A DNA stretch of 64,000 bases, taken from positions 29,162 to 93,161 of the forward strand of contig NADL03000211.1 of the NCBI GenBank assembly GCA_002205965.3. Direction: 5' to 3'. Positions 42,368-53,558 of this stretch are shown one piece after another. Positions within the stretch are counted from its first letter, which is position 1; each line of letters opens with the position of its first letter. Below the pieces are notes generated by a model that was not told the origin of the DNA, searched no databases, and worked only from the letters and a program-made list of their open reading frames with translations. Origin of the DNA: Kappaphycus alvarezii (lineage: Eukaryota; Rhodophyta; Florideophyceae; Gigartinales; Solieriaceae). The position numbers and the translations under genes were made by a program.

Positions 42368-43300
42368 TGATAGGGGTAAATAGTCGGGAGAAGAGATACT
42401 CAGAACCAACTAACCCAAGAAGAAGGTGTTGCAAGCGACAAAAGTGCTACCGTGGTATAATTGAACGAACAAAATGGAGTGGATAAGAAAGAAAATTGAG
42501 AGGGCTACAAGAAAGTATGGAAGGGAAGGGTCTACCACTGATGCTCTGTAACCAGCGTAGGAAAAATTTTCCTTGGGTCTGAAGTTGACTCTCAACTTCC
42601 TAACTATTGGGGACTGGGCTTGAAGTTGTCTGCCAACTTGCTTGACGTCTCTATGAGGAATCAGTTTACTCAGCCTATATAGACTTTTGGCTACCACTAA
42701 AGTCCGGAAAAAATACAGAAGGTACCAGTACATTCATAAAAACATTTCTGTGGATGATATACTCTAAACAAAAGATACTTAAGAAACGAACAATCCAGAA
42801 GGTCCTCTTACTACCCATTCTCTAAATCGGATCCAAACAACTCCTCCAAAATATCCATGCTGCCTGAGCAGTTCTCACAATTATCTGTGAACGGCTAATA
42901 GCTCTCTATTTCGTCCTGTGAGATATCTAAACTACTAAAGCCATTCCCAACTGGTTCCAGCGTCGGCACCACTTGTCCTATATTTCCAGTCACGGCCTCA
43001 CCATTCCAGCACTCCGCATGCCTCCTAATCCCTCATTCTTCTCTTCCATATCCTTGTCCTCATCCTCCTCATCATCTTCCTCGCCCTCCTCCACAGCGTC
43101 TTTATCATCCTCCTCGTCATCTTCCTTGTCCTCCTTGTCCTCCTTTTCGTTAAACCCGCAGACCGATTCGAGGGCTGCCTACTCGTCGAAGGTCTCCCCG
43201 GCTCCGTCCTCGACTTCCCACTCCTATCCGTTAGGTACCTCCTCGGCCTCCTCCTCCACGAACAAGCGACGCAAAAATTCGATTATCATTTTTTTGTCAA
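42368..43300 (-). repeat. Element D 5' LTR, truncated in U3
   Basis: R/U5 matches A and B (minus-strand TCTATATAGG TATA region near 42.68 kb). The U3 carries the end of the acidic ORF: LDISQDEIESY and MDILEELFGSDLENG at 42.93-42.83 kb, and the Glu/Asp tract to IEFLRRLFVEEEAEE at 43.29 kb. Similarity to B stops at about 43300, where copia gag sequence G begins in the same orientation and even the same open frame. Confidence 0.75.
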
Positions 43301-45170
43301 CAATTGCATCAAAGAGATCAAAGTATATCTTTTCTTCTTCAATTTCATCTTTAACATGTAAACCTGTTTCATCTGGCACTTCTTGGATCAATCCCTCTTT
43401 TGCTTCATTCAAAGAGTCGAGCTGTTGACATGACTCAAATGATGCAACCTGAGCATTTCGGACCTGTCCAGTTTTCTTCTAAATGTACTCCATTTTTCGA
43501 CGAGCTGCTTTAGCAAGATCAATCAAATGCGAACATGAGCTTAGCATATGCTCAGGGGAATCAAAATTGAAGCATCCCATGACCGAAAGTAATCCAGAAG
43601 GATCTGCTTGTTGGCCGCAACTACGTGTATCACTGACACCACGGTGTCGGTTTGCGTAGCGCCTAGGTCCTCGATAGAGTGTCGCAGGGACCTTTTCGTC
43701 CTCATTTGAAGTTGTACGTAACCTGATTGCAACTTTATCTCTCATTTTTTCCAATTTGGCTTCCCTCGAGAGATGTGGGGCTGCTTCAAGTTCTCCATAT
43801 AGTTGTTGAAATGAGAGACCATGGGTAGCGACACGACGTACAGGCTTCTTCGCCCATGCATATCCGACTGTAGTGTTGCGTAGAAATTCAATCTGGTGTG
43901 TCTCACTCCTGTGTGAAACATTCACTTGCGGTGAAAGCTTTGTTATCGGCTTGTACAGTTTTTCAAGTGCTACAAGCTCATCAAGGCCTTCGGAAGCACA
44001 CTTAGATGACCTAATTCCACAGACATAGATCTTGCCTCTATTTGGCGAGCCACGGAGCTGTATTCATTACCAATGAGGTTTATGGCCTCAGTAAATGAAT
44101 TAACTTCGTTATCAATACGATCCAGTTAAAATCTCTTAGCATCGCCACGTAGAAGGTTACGAAGGTATTGCTTCTTCTGCGCAGCGCTGAGACCATAGCA
44201 CGACCAACTTGTTGGTACTCGGCAACATATTACATCCATTACTCACCGAGATCTCCGTAGTAAGTTTTTTCCTTGTCTCGGAATCTAGAGCCAATGTAGT
44301 ACGCCAATTTGTCCTGATGCGTAGCGACGGATGTAGCACGAGATTGATCATCTTTGGGGACTGAATGTTCCAGGCCTGTTCGGTTGTACGACGATTTCAT
44401 TTCAGTATGTCCTTTGTTACTTCCTCTGCAGCTAACTTGTCTTCGTCTTCGGTATAGATATTAGCGGCTACCTGTTGGATGACACGAAGGGAACTGTGCG
44501 GCGGCATATTTGCTCCACGGTTATTCAACCAGTTACGAAGTGCTTTATAAGCAATAGGCAGAGCTTGTATAGTAGGAAAGAACAGGACAGCAGGTGGAAA
44601 AGTTTCGGCAACCTAGTCGACTACTTGAGGTCCAGTCATAGACCGAGCAGAGACACGATTTTCGAGTATTTGAATGAAACTGATCAGTCCTGAAACCTCC
44701 TGAGAGAAAATTTCCAATTCTATCCTAGACAGAAACAAGTCAGATGTATCTGCATTGCTTCTTTCATCCATGTTAACCACTGACTTAGAAGTTAGGATGG
44801 GCTCTGACTTTTCTTACCGCAGAGGATTGGTGTGCAAGTAACAATGCTCTGGTCCACGGTTGGCAGAATGATTTTCAGGCTTTCTCTCAGTGGAGTGGTA
44901 TGCAGTTGTAAGAGAAAAGTGTGCAATTAGACTGAGGACACTGTGATAGTAATTCACGAATGGAGTATCACAGCGCAAAAGTTATGACACGTGTAGCACG
45001 CAGCAAGGTTGTTGGTGGAAGTCTACTGTAAGCACTACAAGCCGAGCTTACAAAGTCTGACATATCTACTGGCCGTTGTGCTCGACGGGTTGGCTTCCCC
45101 TTATTGCGGCAAAAACAAGTGTTTACTTCTTCTGTTTGATGGCTGATTATTCTTGTTTTTGACATGCACC
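43300..45170 (-). pseudogene. Element G: copia-type gag remnant
   Basis: Minus-strand reading of a Gag-like polyprotein from about 45165 with stops near 44660, 44400 and 44150. The best piece is 43925-43479: RLRTTSNEDEKVPATLYRGP and a zinc-knuckle-like CFNFDSPEHMLSSCSH then AKAARRKMEY, the pattern that ends many fungal copia Gags. The second knuckle Cys is Phe, as in element C. Sequence continues to about 43300, where D's LTR begins. F (33.8-35.9 kb) is on the same strand and could be a displaced downstream part of the same element. Confidence 0.6.
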
Positions 45171-45486
45171 GCTACTCAGTACGCAAGCCCTTATATAAAC
45201 TTTTTGTACTTCTTTTGCATTGTATTTGAAACTACAGGACAGGACTATTCCACCAAAAAAATCAAATCTACTGGCTAAAGTAGCATTTTGTACTAGATTA
45301 ATATCATAAAATATTTATGCATTCCTGCTGAGCTGTGACAGATGCTGCGCTGGCTCTTTTGCGAATCTTTTCTGTATAAAAGTAATTGTTGGTGGGGGTA
45401 GCGCAAAAGCATACTTTGGGTTGTAAAAAGGAAAACTTGACAGTAAGTGTCGGGGTGTTGGTGATACATATATAATCATCTTTACT
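45171..45486. other. AT-rich interval upstream of gag G
   Basis: Contains a minus-strand TTTATATAAGGG at about 45192-45203, close upstream of the G frame, and may include LTR sequence, but there is no partner to confirm it. Confidence 0.35.
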
Positions 45487-46155
45487 TCATGGTAGAGTGG
45501 ACCATTGGGGATGCAGCACTTCGATCATCTTCTCCGCAATGGCGGGTAGCACCATGGAAGTACTAGTGGGATTCCTGTATTTTGGAAGAGAGGACGGATA
45601 AACTTGCCCATCAGTGCCGTCTTCCTTCACCGCACCCAAAGTTTCTGAGCAGATAGATGTCGTCTGGGAAAGTTTTAGTATAGATTGCATATATCTTACG
45701 ATAGTAAAGCACCGAAGACAATACCCTTCCACCGGTGCCCTGACAATCGAAATGCCCTCCATACCACAACCGCCACCATAACGAAAATCAAAGTCCCTCC
45801 CGTTATTGTTAGCAATGTTGTTCTCGCTAATTCTGGCCTTTTTAGTTCCCCAGATTCCTGAAAAATTACCCCTTGCTCCCTATCTGTCGGGATAGCAGAG
45901 CCCGTTTGCTTTAAGTTGACCAATTAGGTGAAATTATGTGAGAACGATTGCTGGTTCAGGCCGCTACTCGGCCCAACCCCAGAATTTATTTAACTCTTGG
46001 GAGACTAGCAAAAGTAGAACTATATTAACTAAAGATAGTAGGCCGAGGTTTGCAGGAAACCGAAGTCCAGTAAAACATTGTAGTTTCTCACGTTTCGCTA
46101 CCAAGCAAGGTACGGCAACAAGGGATACTACGATAGGAAGTAGAATTCGCCCCAA
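45487..46155 (-). CDS. Possible membrane-protein gene in pieces
   Basis: Three minus-strand open stretches in different frames. 46155-45964: ATG, hydrophobic leader MGRILLPIVVSLVAVPCLVA, and a second hydrophobic stretch LVNIVLLLLVSQ. 45923-45696: polar region then TLLTITGGTLIFVMVAVVVW, a clear membrane span with a basic flank. 45762-45487: polar tail. The order resembles a small secreted or single-pass receptor-like protein interrupted by introns or frame errors. No splice sites fully convinced me and no family is recognised. Confidence 0.3.
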
Positions 46156-46201
46156 TGGGATGGAGCTAATAGAGGAAGCGCTACATATAAGGGGTGCCTA
46201 A

Positions 46202-47826
46202 AGATGGCTTGCATCATTACACTTCTTGACTGTATATTGCGTAGGTGGCTATTTCACCCACATGCAGTATTTGATAGATTAAACCTATTATTCCGTATCT
46301 GACTTGCGTCGATTAGACTAGGTCACACAGGATATGAATAACACTATTAACACGGGAAAATCATTCCTATTGTTGCTATGATTCTCCTTCAGCGCCCATG
46401 TTACAGGCTATCGGAGCACAGTACTTTGCTCATCCTTTGCCCATAACTTTAGGCTCATCAGCTGAGGGTATGCTTCAAGAACGGTACCGATTCGATCCTC
46501 CACTCTGATTGTCCTGTTTTCAGATGTCTCGAGTTCAACGACTTCGTGTTGGTTCATATTGAAAAATATCAAGCAGTCCGTTGCATGTCGCGTCAGCTAC
46601 TCTAATCGCATTAGAGTTATTTTTTAAAGATGTGAAAATCTTTGCCATATGTTTTTGCCACAGTTCTTGCCCGCTTTTCCATAATTGTGACTGTGAACCT
46701 ACAGGGCTTGCTTTCGTCCTTTATGCGTTTATAGTGCCAGGGTCACTTAGCAAGGAGAAACCCTCCATCCCTCGCTTTCTGCCCTTGCTCGTCATCCCAT
46801 CTTGCTCTCGCTACAGGGGAAGTTCTCACCAACTCTGATCCGGGAACAGGTTTATGTGTTTTACATTTGGAATGTATATCCGATCTATTCATCTCTGAAT
46901 TTATGGTATGATGGTGACAGATGAATCTTACTTCTGAGATCCTATGCCGCCGCCGCTATCCCTCTTATCTAGCTCGAAGAGCTTCCACTTTGATTGCAGC
47001 TTAACCTTTCAAACCCAAAGTGTACAGTCTCCCCAATTCCCACATCGCTTTGTCATATCCCTGTACTTTTCTGACTCCCCGGCTTTTCTTTGCTTGGATC
47101 TCCGAACGGTTCGGACATGTTTGCTTCAGATCTATTCACAGAAAGTCAAACCACCGCATACAGTAGATTAAAATTTGATACTAATTGAAGTAGAGATTCT
47201 TTTCGAGCTCCAGATTTCCACTTTCAACGATTCTGCCGATCGCTTCTAAGGTCATACACTTGATATACACGCTTTGTTCCACTACATTTGAGCTACTTGC
47301 TGCCAGTTTCAATCAGAAGCAGATGGAAGCGTTGCACAATTTTCAGTTTTCCCTGCTCGGATCGGACCTGGGTCCAGGCCTTTTTTTCTTTTCAACTGGC
47401 AGTCTCGGTCTCTTGCAGACCTGTACCAATGCGATGCTGCGTAAGCGGCTTAAGCAGCATCTGTAACCCATTCTTTCCAACACATCTACGATCTGCTTAC
47501 TGTTTCACGCCTACATTTGGGAGAAGTCCCCCGGTCTGCAATCTCGACCCTCGCTACCCGCTATCCGCAGGTAGCTTCCCCGTTCACGTATACCCCTCTT
47601 TTCTTCCGAAGTTATGAGCATGCACTGATGATAAGCCCTTATCTGCGATCGAAATTGAGCTCATGATTTCAAAGTCTCAGAGGTTGTTTTTGTCCGCAGC
47701 AGCACTCAGCTGAACACGGCTCCTCTCCATCTGCACATTTTCCGTCCATTACGATTTCTCTTCACTCCCTAAACTCCTCCGCGGTATGTACGTGACTTCG
47801 CCTGCGTGGAAGATCTCCCTACCTAT
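46202..47826. other. Pyrimidine-rich region without recognised gene
   Basis: Plus strand is C/T-rich from 46.9 to 47.8 kb, with several overlapping short open stretches (longest 109 codons, 47288-47617) that show no domain. A copy of the family motif TTATGTGTTTTACATTTGG lies near 46853-46871. Confidence 0.35.
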
Positions 47827-48345
47827 TCATCTCGAAGTCTCGCTTTTTCCAGATTCTAATCGTGCACCCTGCTCCCGCAATCGGTCGTCATCAAGCCTTT
47901 TTCGATCTAAGCGACAAAAATGCTTTAATCTGCCAGAACTTCTGCTCGCTTTCCCAAATCTCCAGCAATAGTTACCGCAAGAGCTGCAGCGACACTCGCA
48001 AAGGACGAGGAAAATTGTCAGTACGGCTATTACTGCCATCAACACGACATGCTCCTTTACCTCGTCAATGTTCATACCTATGACTCTCTCGGTGACGAAG
48101 GCCAAATTTTTTTCCAACGCCTCGCTTCTTTTGCTGCTTTCCGTCGTGGTTGCCCTCCATTGCAGTATTTTTGCAACTCGGCTACCCGCTTCTCGTTTAG
48201 CGTCCAGGCCATGCAAGGGCGACAGCTTCCCGTTGTCTGCCTTTGAATTTGATATCTCAATCCTGTTAATTGGGGAAATGACTCTTTCAAAATCGCCGCC
48301 TACCTCCTTTTGCCCTCTGCAACAATCTCCTAGTATGTCCTCCAT
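47827..48345 (-). CDS. Predicted small single-pass membrane protein
   Basis: From ATG 48345 (the open frame extends to 48381) it encodes 172 residues. A polar N-terminal region of about 105 residues is followed by one hydrophobic span, VVLMAVIAVLTIFLVLCE, then a cysteine cluster CECRCSSCGNYC right at the membrane face (possible palmitoylation or metal site) and a basic, Arg-rich tail. No signal peptide. The family is not recognised. It could be a chance ORF in C/T-rich DNA, but the span plus juxtamembrane Cys cluster looks protein-like. Confidence 0.35.
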   Translation of the reverse strand: MEDILGDCCRGQKEVGGDFERVISPINRIEISNSKADNGKLSPLHGLDAKREAGSRVAKILQWRATTTESSKRSEALEKNLAFVTERVIGMNIDEVKEHVVLMAVIAVLTIFLVLCECRCSSCGNYCWRFGKASRSSGRLKHFCRLDRKRLDDDRLREQGARLESGKSETSR

Positions 48346-48491
48346 GAAGCAGTAGCTCGAAAATGTTGAGTAGGTTTGCAATTCCCGAAATGAAACGTAA
48401 TACTTTGTTTCTTTTTCCTTTCTTAGATGGTCCAGATGTGAAAATATTTGGTTCTTTAATTTTTGAAAAATGCGGTTAGACTATCCCCCGG

Positions 48492-48640
48492 TGTATGCTA
48501 CACATGCTCAGAATAATGGGTAATGAGGCATGCGGCAGCAGCAGTGATGTCTAATGCATCATGCCTGCTGACAGGCTTCGAGCCAACCAATTAGGCACAT
48601 GACTCACATTACCCATTATGCTGAGCATAGTCCAGATACA
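48492..48640. repeat. Short inverted-repeat unit (MITE-like)
   Basis: Arms of about 38 bp: GCTCAGAATAATGGGTAATG (48506-48525) pairs with the reverse complement of 48609-48628 with one mismatch, and the outer TGTAT/ATACA ends also match. The loop contains ATGTCTAATGCATCATGCCT, which translates as a SNA-SCLL variant of the SNAACL motif. Size about 150 bp. Confidence 0.7.
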
Positions 48641-49291
48641 CGTTTTGTTCTAATGCTAACAGAACTTTATTCTTGGAACGGAAGAGCAGAGAGAACTTCG
48701 GCAATTGCAGGACATTTTCCTGAATTAAGAGAACCTTTTTTTGTTTTCGAAAGAAAATGGTTCGTCTCTGAAGAGTATGTCTCGTCTCTAACGACAATGG
48801 TTCTTGAGGTGTAATCGGAGGTATCATTGCGTAGAAACCACAAGATCAGTCCCAGAGCTATTTTATACTCGAGGCGTCCAAATACCTCAGCCCTCTTCAC
48901 TTTTTCCCCAATCCTGCATGGGTCTCGGACTACATACCATCAAAGGACATTTTTCATTAGAACGTAGCTTTCCATTGGCGGGGCTGCCACGAAAGCTCTG
49001 ATAGAAGATCATATCTGTCAAATCGAAGAGACGAAAACAAATTACACATCGAGCTGCGACCGTGGTCCTTCCTGCATGACTCCTAACCATCCCACAACCA
49101 GTCAATTTCCGTGATAATACCTTAAAATCCCTAACATTTCCTCAATGAATTGTAGTGCCTAATCTTTAGGAAGAAAAATGACCAAAATAATTTTTTTCTT
49201 CGGTACCAACCTGAATATAAGTTAAAAGAAGACCACCCCAAAAGTTGCAGATTATACCACGTGAAAAAAAGACCACAGAAAGCAGTGTTTA
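48641..49291. other. Interval left of element H
   Basis: Overlapping minus-strand open stretches (48900-48667, 49105-48887, 49316-49131) show no recognisable domain. Ends with GTTTA, a candidate target-site copy for element H. Confidence 0.4.
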
Positions 49292-49675
49292 TGAAACGGA
49301 ACATCAGTTGGGACAAAGAGAGACAGGTAAAATAAACTCAGATGAATGTTTCCTTTGATTCATGAATATTTGTTGGTGGGGCCTTGGTTCCGCTAGTCGG
49401 CAATAATCGTCCGTTATATAATGATTTTCATCTTCCCCCTAAATGGGCGCGAAACCACACATATCAAATGTGCTTATTATATAGTTGAAAAGTGCTCTAA
49501 AATACTCTAGAACACTATTTAGAAACATCCAGATGCGATACAGCAATGCATTTGGAAAATTCTACACGCAAAAAAACCTGAAAATTATATTTTCACGCTA
49601 AACATGCCTTGGTGGCAAGCGTGCAGGGCCCTTTACAACCACCTAGGAAAAACCAGGTTGAACTGGATTGTTATT
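49292..49675 (-). repeat. Element H 3' LTR (left)
   Basis: Plus-strand TGAAACGGAACATC... to ...GATTGTTATT. Aligns end to end with 53559-53942; the inner end has lost the terminal CA (reads TT). Confidence 0.88.
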
Positions 49676-49707
49676 TTATTCCCACCTAATCTCTATTGAC
49701 GTCCTTG

Positions 49708-50436
49708 TCAATGATATTCGGGTAGGATTCCATGTTCAACAATATACTTGTGCCAAACTTCTGTTATGGTACCATCACCATCCGCAAATTCTCTAGTTGG
49801 CTGACACTCAGCTTCATAAGTAGGCGCAACCTTCATTAGCGTGGGGAATTGATAACTTCTTCCTCGCTTTCTATGCTTTAAACTGCTTCTAACAAATTGC
49901 TCTTCTCCCTCATGCATCGGTACAAAATCGTGTCTCCGAGGAAGTTGTAGAGCAATTGCTGAAAGCTGCTCCCTATATGGAGTGTTGTAGATCAAAGAAG
50001 CAACTGGATGGATCTTAAGGTAACTAGAAAGATCCAACCTTAAGGCGTTGTTTCCAATTAACTCCTTGACCGTAAATGAACCATACTTTCGTGCAGACGG
50101 CTTCTGTGTTTCCTGAAACTTTGAATATAAATCAGTAAGCAAAGACTTGTTCAGCCACAGTTTTGATCCAACTTGATAGTGAAGATCTTGATACCGTTGA
50201 GAAGATATAGCACGTTTTCCAGCCTTAGACATTTTATATGAGAACCTAGCGTCTTCCAGAGAATTTCTCAATCTTGTTTTAAACTCTTCCATGCTTTCAA
50301 TTGGTATTTCAGCTCCTGATATCATATCAAGAGGTGTCTTTGGATTATATACAAAGTCCATTTCGAATGACAATATTCCCAAATCTTCAGTCAGGGAAGA
50401 GTTATAAGCAAACTCAGCAGCACGTAGCAATAGCAA
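49708..50436 (-). CDS. Element H integrase C-terminal region
   Basis: 242-codon open frame. It starts inside the core's last part, LLRAAEFAYNSSLTEDLG, followed by PKTPLDMISG, a GSKLWLNKSLL motif (related to the GDxVWLST... segment), a YGSFTVKELIGNNALRLDLS block and KIHPVASLIYNTPY, the standard SH3-like integrase tail of this lineage. The last 60 residues, including AECQPTREFADGDGTITEVW and ending VEHGILPEYH, are where chromoviruses carry a chromodomain-like segment; the aromatic cage is not evident, so this is uncertain. Ends just before the 3' LTR. Confidence 0.8.
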   Translation of the reverse strand: MLLLRAAEFAYNSSLTEDLGILSFEMDFVYNPKTPLDMISGAEIPIESMEEFKTRLRNSLEDARFSYKMSKAGKRAISSQRYQDLHYQVGSKLWLNKSLLTDLYSKFQETQKPSARKYGSFTVKELIGNNALRLDLSSYLKIHPVASLIYNTPYREQLSAIALQLPRRHDFVPMHEGEEQFVRSSLKHRKRGRSYQFPTLMKVAPTYEAECQPTREFADGDGTITEVWHKYIVEHGILPEYH

Positions 50437-50979
50437 TTCATTCCAATCGTTCTAATGTTACGAGAAATAAGACTGTAAGTAGTTCTCAACCACTCTATTC
50501 ATTACCTGAGACGCACCATCTGTTTGCAGATGACGTCTAGTGGACATCCTCAAATTCACTCTACATAGCTTCATTACGTTTTACCAGAACTTTGAAGTCA
50601 ACTTAGGGTCTCTATCTAAGACAATGCTATCGGAAAACACATGGAGCGTGAGGATATTTTTATTGCTAAAGAATGAGGTAGCCACGTCCACTGCTGTGTC
50701 ATTCACATTATACGGACTAAAATGAACTCTTATATTAAGTCGATCAACCCATGTCGTGACTGAAGCTTTTCCATTCCTGGTCCATAGAAGGTGTACATTA
50801 AAGTCAGTAGCCAAAGATCCCCATCTTCTTTCAGGCATTTCCAGAGATGTAGGAACTTTCATTTTCTTTTGATTTGAATTTTTGCCTGCTGACAACGAAG
50901 AATCTTTGAACACAATTTCGAAAATCACATGTTCTCTGTTTCCAGTGATAGTTAGCAAGTCTTGATAAAGTCTTTGCAA
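50437..50979 (-). pseudogene. Element H integrase core with E-to-Q change
   Basis: The open frame 50979-50581 has RWGSLATDFNVHLLWTRNGK (first Asp), VTTWVDRLNIRVHF and DSIVLDRDPKLTSKFW (second Asp). After a stop, MSTRRHLQTDGASQVMN follows; related integrases read GASE there, so the third catalytic acid is Gln (CAG). The HHCC finger upstream is broken. Strand transfer should be abolished. Confidence 0.78.
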
Positions 50980-51151
50980 GGCAAAACTTCCACTTATCTT
51001 CGAATCATGGGCTAACTGCAGTATATCTGAAACACTCCTCCTTGGAACACACAGTTTCCTACCAAAAGTATTTGTTTTCCTTCTTTCCTAAACATATGAA
51101 GTATCTTTTCAAGCTCTAGCTTATTAATCCAATCAGAAGGCCAGGTTTCGT

Positions 51152-51628
51152 CTAAGGATTTAACAATAGGTCCAAAGAACTATCATCATCATTACTGCTA
51201 AGGCTGCCATCAAGATCAAAAGATAAAACTTCCACATCGTTAACTGAAGGGATATCCATATCTTTAGAGTTGATTATATAAGGAGCTCTTGAAAAAGCAG
51301 CACCAAGTACATGAATCTTTCCTTGCTTCAGATTAATTGGAAATATGCCAAAATTACCAAGAGTTTCGATGTACCTTACTTCTTTTCGACTCAATTTAGG
51401 CTTGGTGAATAAATACTTGAGGGCCTGATTATCAGTTATAATTTGAATTGATGAAACTTCCAAATAACATCTGCACCTTTGAAGAAAAAATATCAAACCA
51501 AGAAGCTCCCTATCATTTGCAGAAAAATCTCTTTCAGTAGGAGACAACTTTCTAGAATAGAAGGTAATAAAACGATCATTTCCAATATCATCCAGTTGTG
51601 TTAAGTTCCTCCAAAGGCATTCTGTCAA
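51152..51628 (-). CDS. Element H RNase H (N-terminally truncated)
   Basis: 158-codon frame with FITFYSRKLSPTERDFSAND, RELLGLIFFLQRCRCYLEVS, ITDNQALKYLFTKPKLSRKE and GKIHVLGAAFSRAPY. The first strand with the catalytic Asp-Ala-Ser is missing because the preceding RT-RNase H segment is deleted. An acidic extension follows the domain. Confidence 0.78.
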   Translation of the reverse strand: MTECLWRNLTQLDDIGNDRFITFYSRKLSPTERDFSANDRELLGLIFFLQRCRCYLEVSSIQIITDNQALKYLFTKPKLSRKEVRYIETLGNFGIFPINLKQGKIHVLGAAFSRAPYIINSKDMDIPSVNDVEVLSFDLDGSLSSNDDDSSLDLLLNP

Positions 51629-51960
51629 GCGCCAACATGGCCTCTGAAACTCTTGGTCCAGTCTGTGGCAACAAGAATAGGGGCTTGGGTAATGGCAATT
51701 CTACAATCTTTAACGACCCGGATTGATGTATACAGATGCGAACCAATCTCCAATGCTACTTCTGGGATGACTTCAGATGCTACTTCCTTTGACTTCTTGC
51801 TTGAATCATTTACAGTGACTTTGACTTTCTGAAATCGAAACCTCTCTCTGTTCCGCGCTGCAAAGTCCCTTGATACTACGTTTATATTACAACCATCTTC
51901 TTTGAGAACGAACACGTTATCATCATTCAATGTCCCATCAAGTAAGATTAATTTCCTCAT
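51625..51960 (-). CDS. Element H aspartic protease
   Basis: 111-codon frame. VLKEDGCNINVVSRDFAARN is the active-site loop, with Asp-Gly-Cys in place of the common Asp-Ser-Gly, a variant I associate with this chromovirus lineage. The frame ends ILVATDWTKSF, where the family normally goes on to a Gly-Met/Asp-Trp motif and then RT. Truncated at the RT deletion. Confidence 0.65.
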   Translation of the reverse strand: MRKLILLDGTLNDDNVFVLKEDGCNINVVSRDFAARNRERFRFQKVKVTVNDSSKKSKEVASEVIPEVALEIGSHLYTSIRVVKDCRIAITQAPILVATDWTKSFRGHVGA

Positions 51961-52299
51961 CGGAATATATTCCTCATTGAACTAGTTGTAATCATCACGA
52001 CACTTAACGATATTATTTGACTCCAAACTAATCGTGAAGCTCTCTTTCACACGATCCCTTTGACTTTCTTCAACTTCAGAGCTATCAACAGTGAAATCAT
52101 CTTCTTTCAACTCTGGACTCTGTATAATTTGTCCTCATTGCCTAATCTCTGCAACTAGACGTTTAAGGTCACTCATACTTGATCCACTATGAGCGTTCTT
52201 TCTTTTTCAGCGGACTCCTTAGTTTTCCGAGTCACTATCAATAACTTGAGCATTATTCGATGCAATTTTATTCTTTCAATCATCATGTTTCCACGACCT

Positions 52300-52939
52300 A
52301 CAGCCTAGTTTATGACATGTAAATCAGCAGCTCTCTTTGTGCAACTTATCTTTCTTCGGATCAAATAGACTATTACTGCTTCAAACTTGACCATTGCTGT
52401 AGCTTCTTTCCAAGTAATCTATTTCTATTGGAGCGGGAGCTTGATTCGAAAAATAGCTCGACTATTCACCAAATCTTGAGAATAGACCAGTTCCACGTAA
52501 AGCGCTGTCAAAATTTAGACCAATTCGGGCAGCTTTTTTGACTTTAATAACACTACTCTTGAGGATATCTAGCCTGACCTGCGGCTTAAGTCCAGATACA
52601 AACTTATCTAACATTTCATCCATTGAAATTCCTGGGATACTCAAAGCCACAATTTCTGATCTCTGAGAGATAAGCAGCAACAGAATACTTCTGGTGCAGA
52701 GTCCTTAGCTGGTCTCTTGCACGTCGAACACTATCAGAGGGAATGAACTCACCTCTTACCACACTCTTGAAATTTTCAAAAGAGTCGGAAATCTTATTAG
52801 TGGCAACTTTCATGAACCACCAACTTGCAGCCGTGCCGGCAAGAAAGTTTGTAGCTTTCACTATCTTCGCTCCATCTTCCAACGGTAGTTCTGAATTTTC
52901 CATTTGATCTAGCGTTAGGTACTGCTCGAGCTGATACAA
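52300..52939 (-). pseudogene. Element H Gag, frame-broken
   Basis: 52939-52616 holds the core of the retrotransposon Gag fold: ATNFLAGTAASWWFMK, FENFKSVVRGEFIPSDS, RARDQLRTLHQKYSVAAYLS. The sequel 52680-52462, EMLDKFVSGLKPQVRLDIL, is in another frame. A zinc-knuckle-like remnant near 52.35 kb is interrupted by a stop. Confidence 0.78.
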
Positions 52940-53541
52940 CTAAGTTTCCACAACGAGCCAATCCCTAGTGCCTTTGAACTGCTCCGGCTTATTCGGCTTT
53001 AAAAAAGACTTTCCCAACCAACTTATTCTTAAACATTTGAACTCTTCTCACGGCAACGGGTCTTCTTCCCGCAAGAGATTGCTAACAACAACTCTTCGTA
53101 GCCTACACTCGAGAGTTACGATGATCAATATCTGTTCGGAAGCTCCCCACCATTCTTTTCTCAAAGACCTTACGGTGTGCTTTTTCTATAAGAAATGAAA
53201 TCGAGCCGAAGAAAAGGAACTTTTCAATCACTGCACTACCTAATTATAGTGCTCTTATCTGCTCAAACTATAGCAGGTTACTAGATCCCTTGTCTCGGTC
53301 GGTCCACCTAGCTAACAGACAATAGTTGAGAGGATTTTTTGAGGATACATTAGGCGACTCGAGGCCAAACAACCACAATATAGGTAGGAGAAGATATTGA
53401 AGATACCTTTCTGCCTATCTAGTTCCCCTTACAGAGATAGAATACTTACAAGCACCTGTCACTCCAACCCACAGGTCGTGACTTACCAACGGCTGGCATT
53501 CTAGCCCACAATCGTTGTAAGAACTGACTACATTCGCCCAA

Positions 53542-53557
53542 CTGAAAGATTCTACCA
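53542..53557 (-). other. Element H primer-binding site
   Basis: Minus-strand TGGTAGAATCTTTCAG begins one base after the 5' LTR end. TGG complements the tRNA CCA terminus. Confidence 0.65.
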
Positions 53558-53558
53558 G

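Noticed and set aside
42973-43428. Ser-rich 151-codon plus-strand ORF
   Set aside because: It is the complement of the Glu/Asp-rich GAGGA tract of the U3 acidic ORF; poly-Ser here is a mirror of repeats.
47260-47617. Plus-strand ORFs of 68 and 109 codons
   Set aside because: Overlapping frames in C/T-rich DNA without motifs, promoter or conservation evidence.
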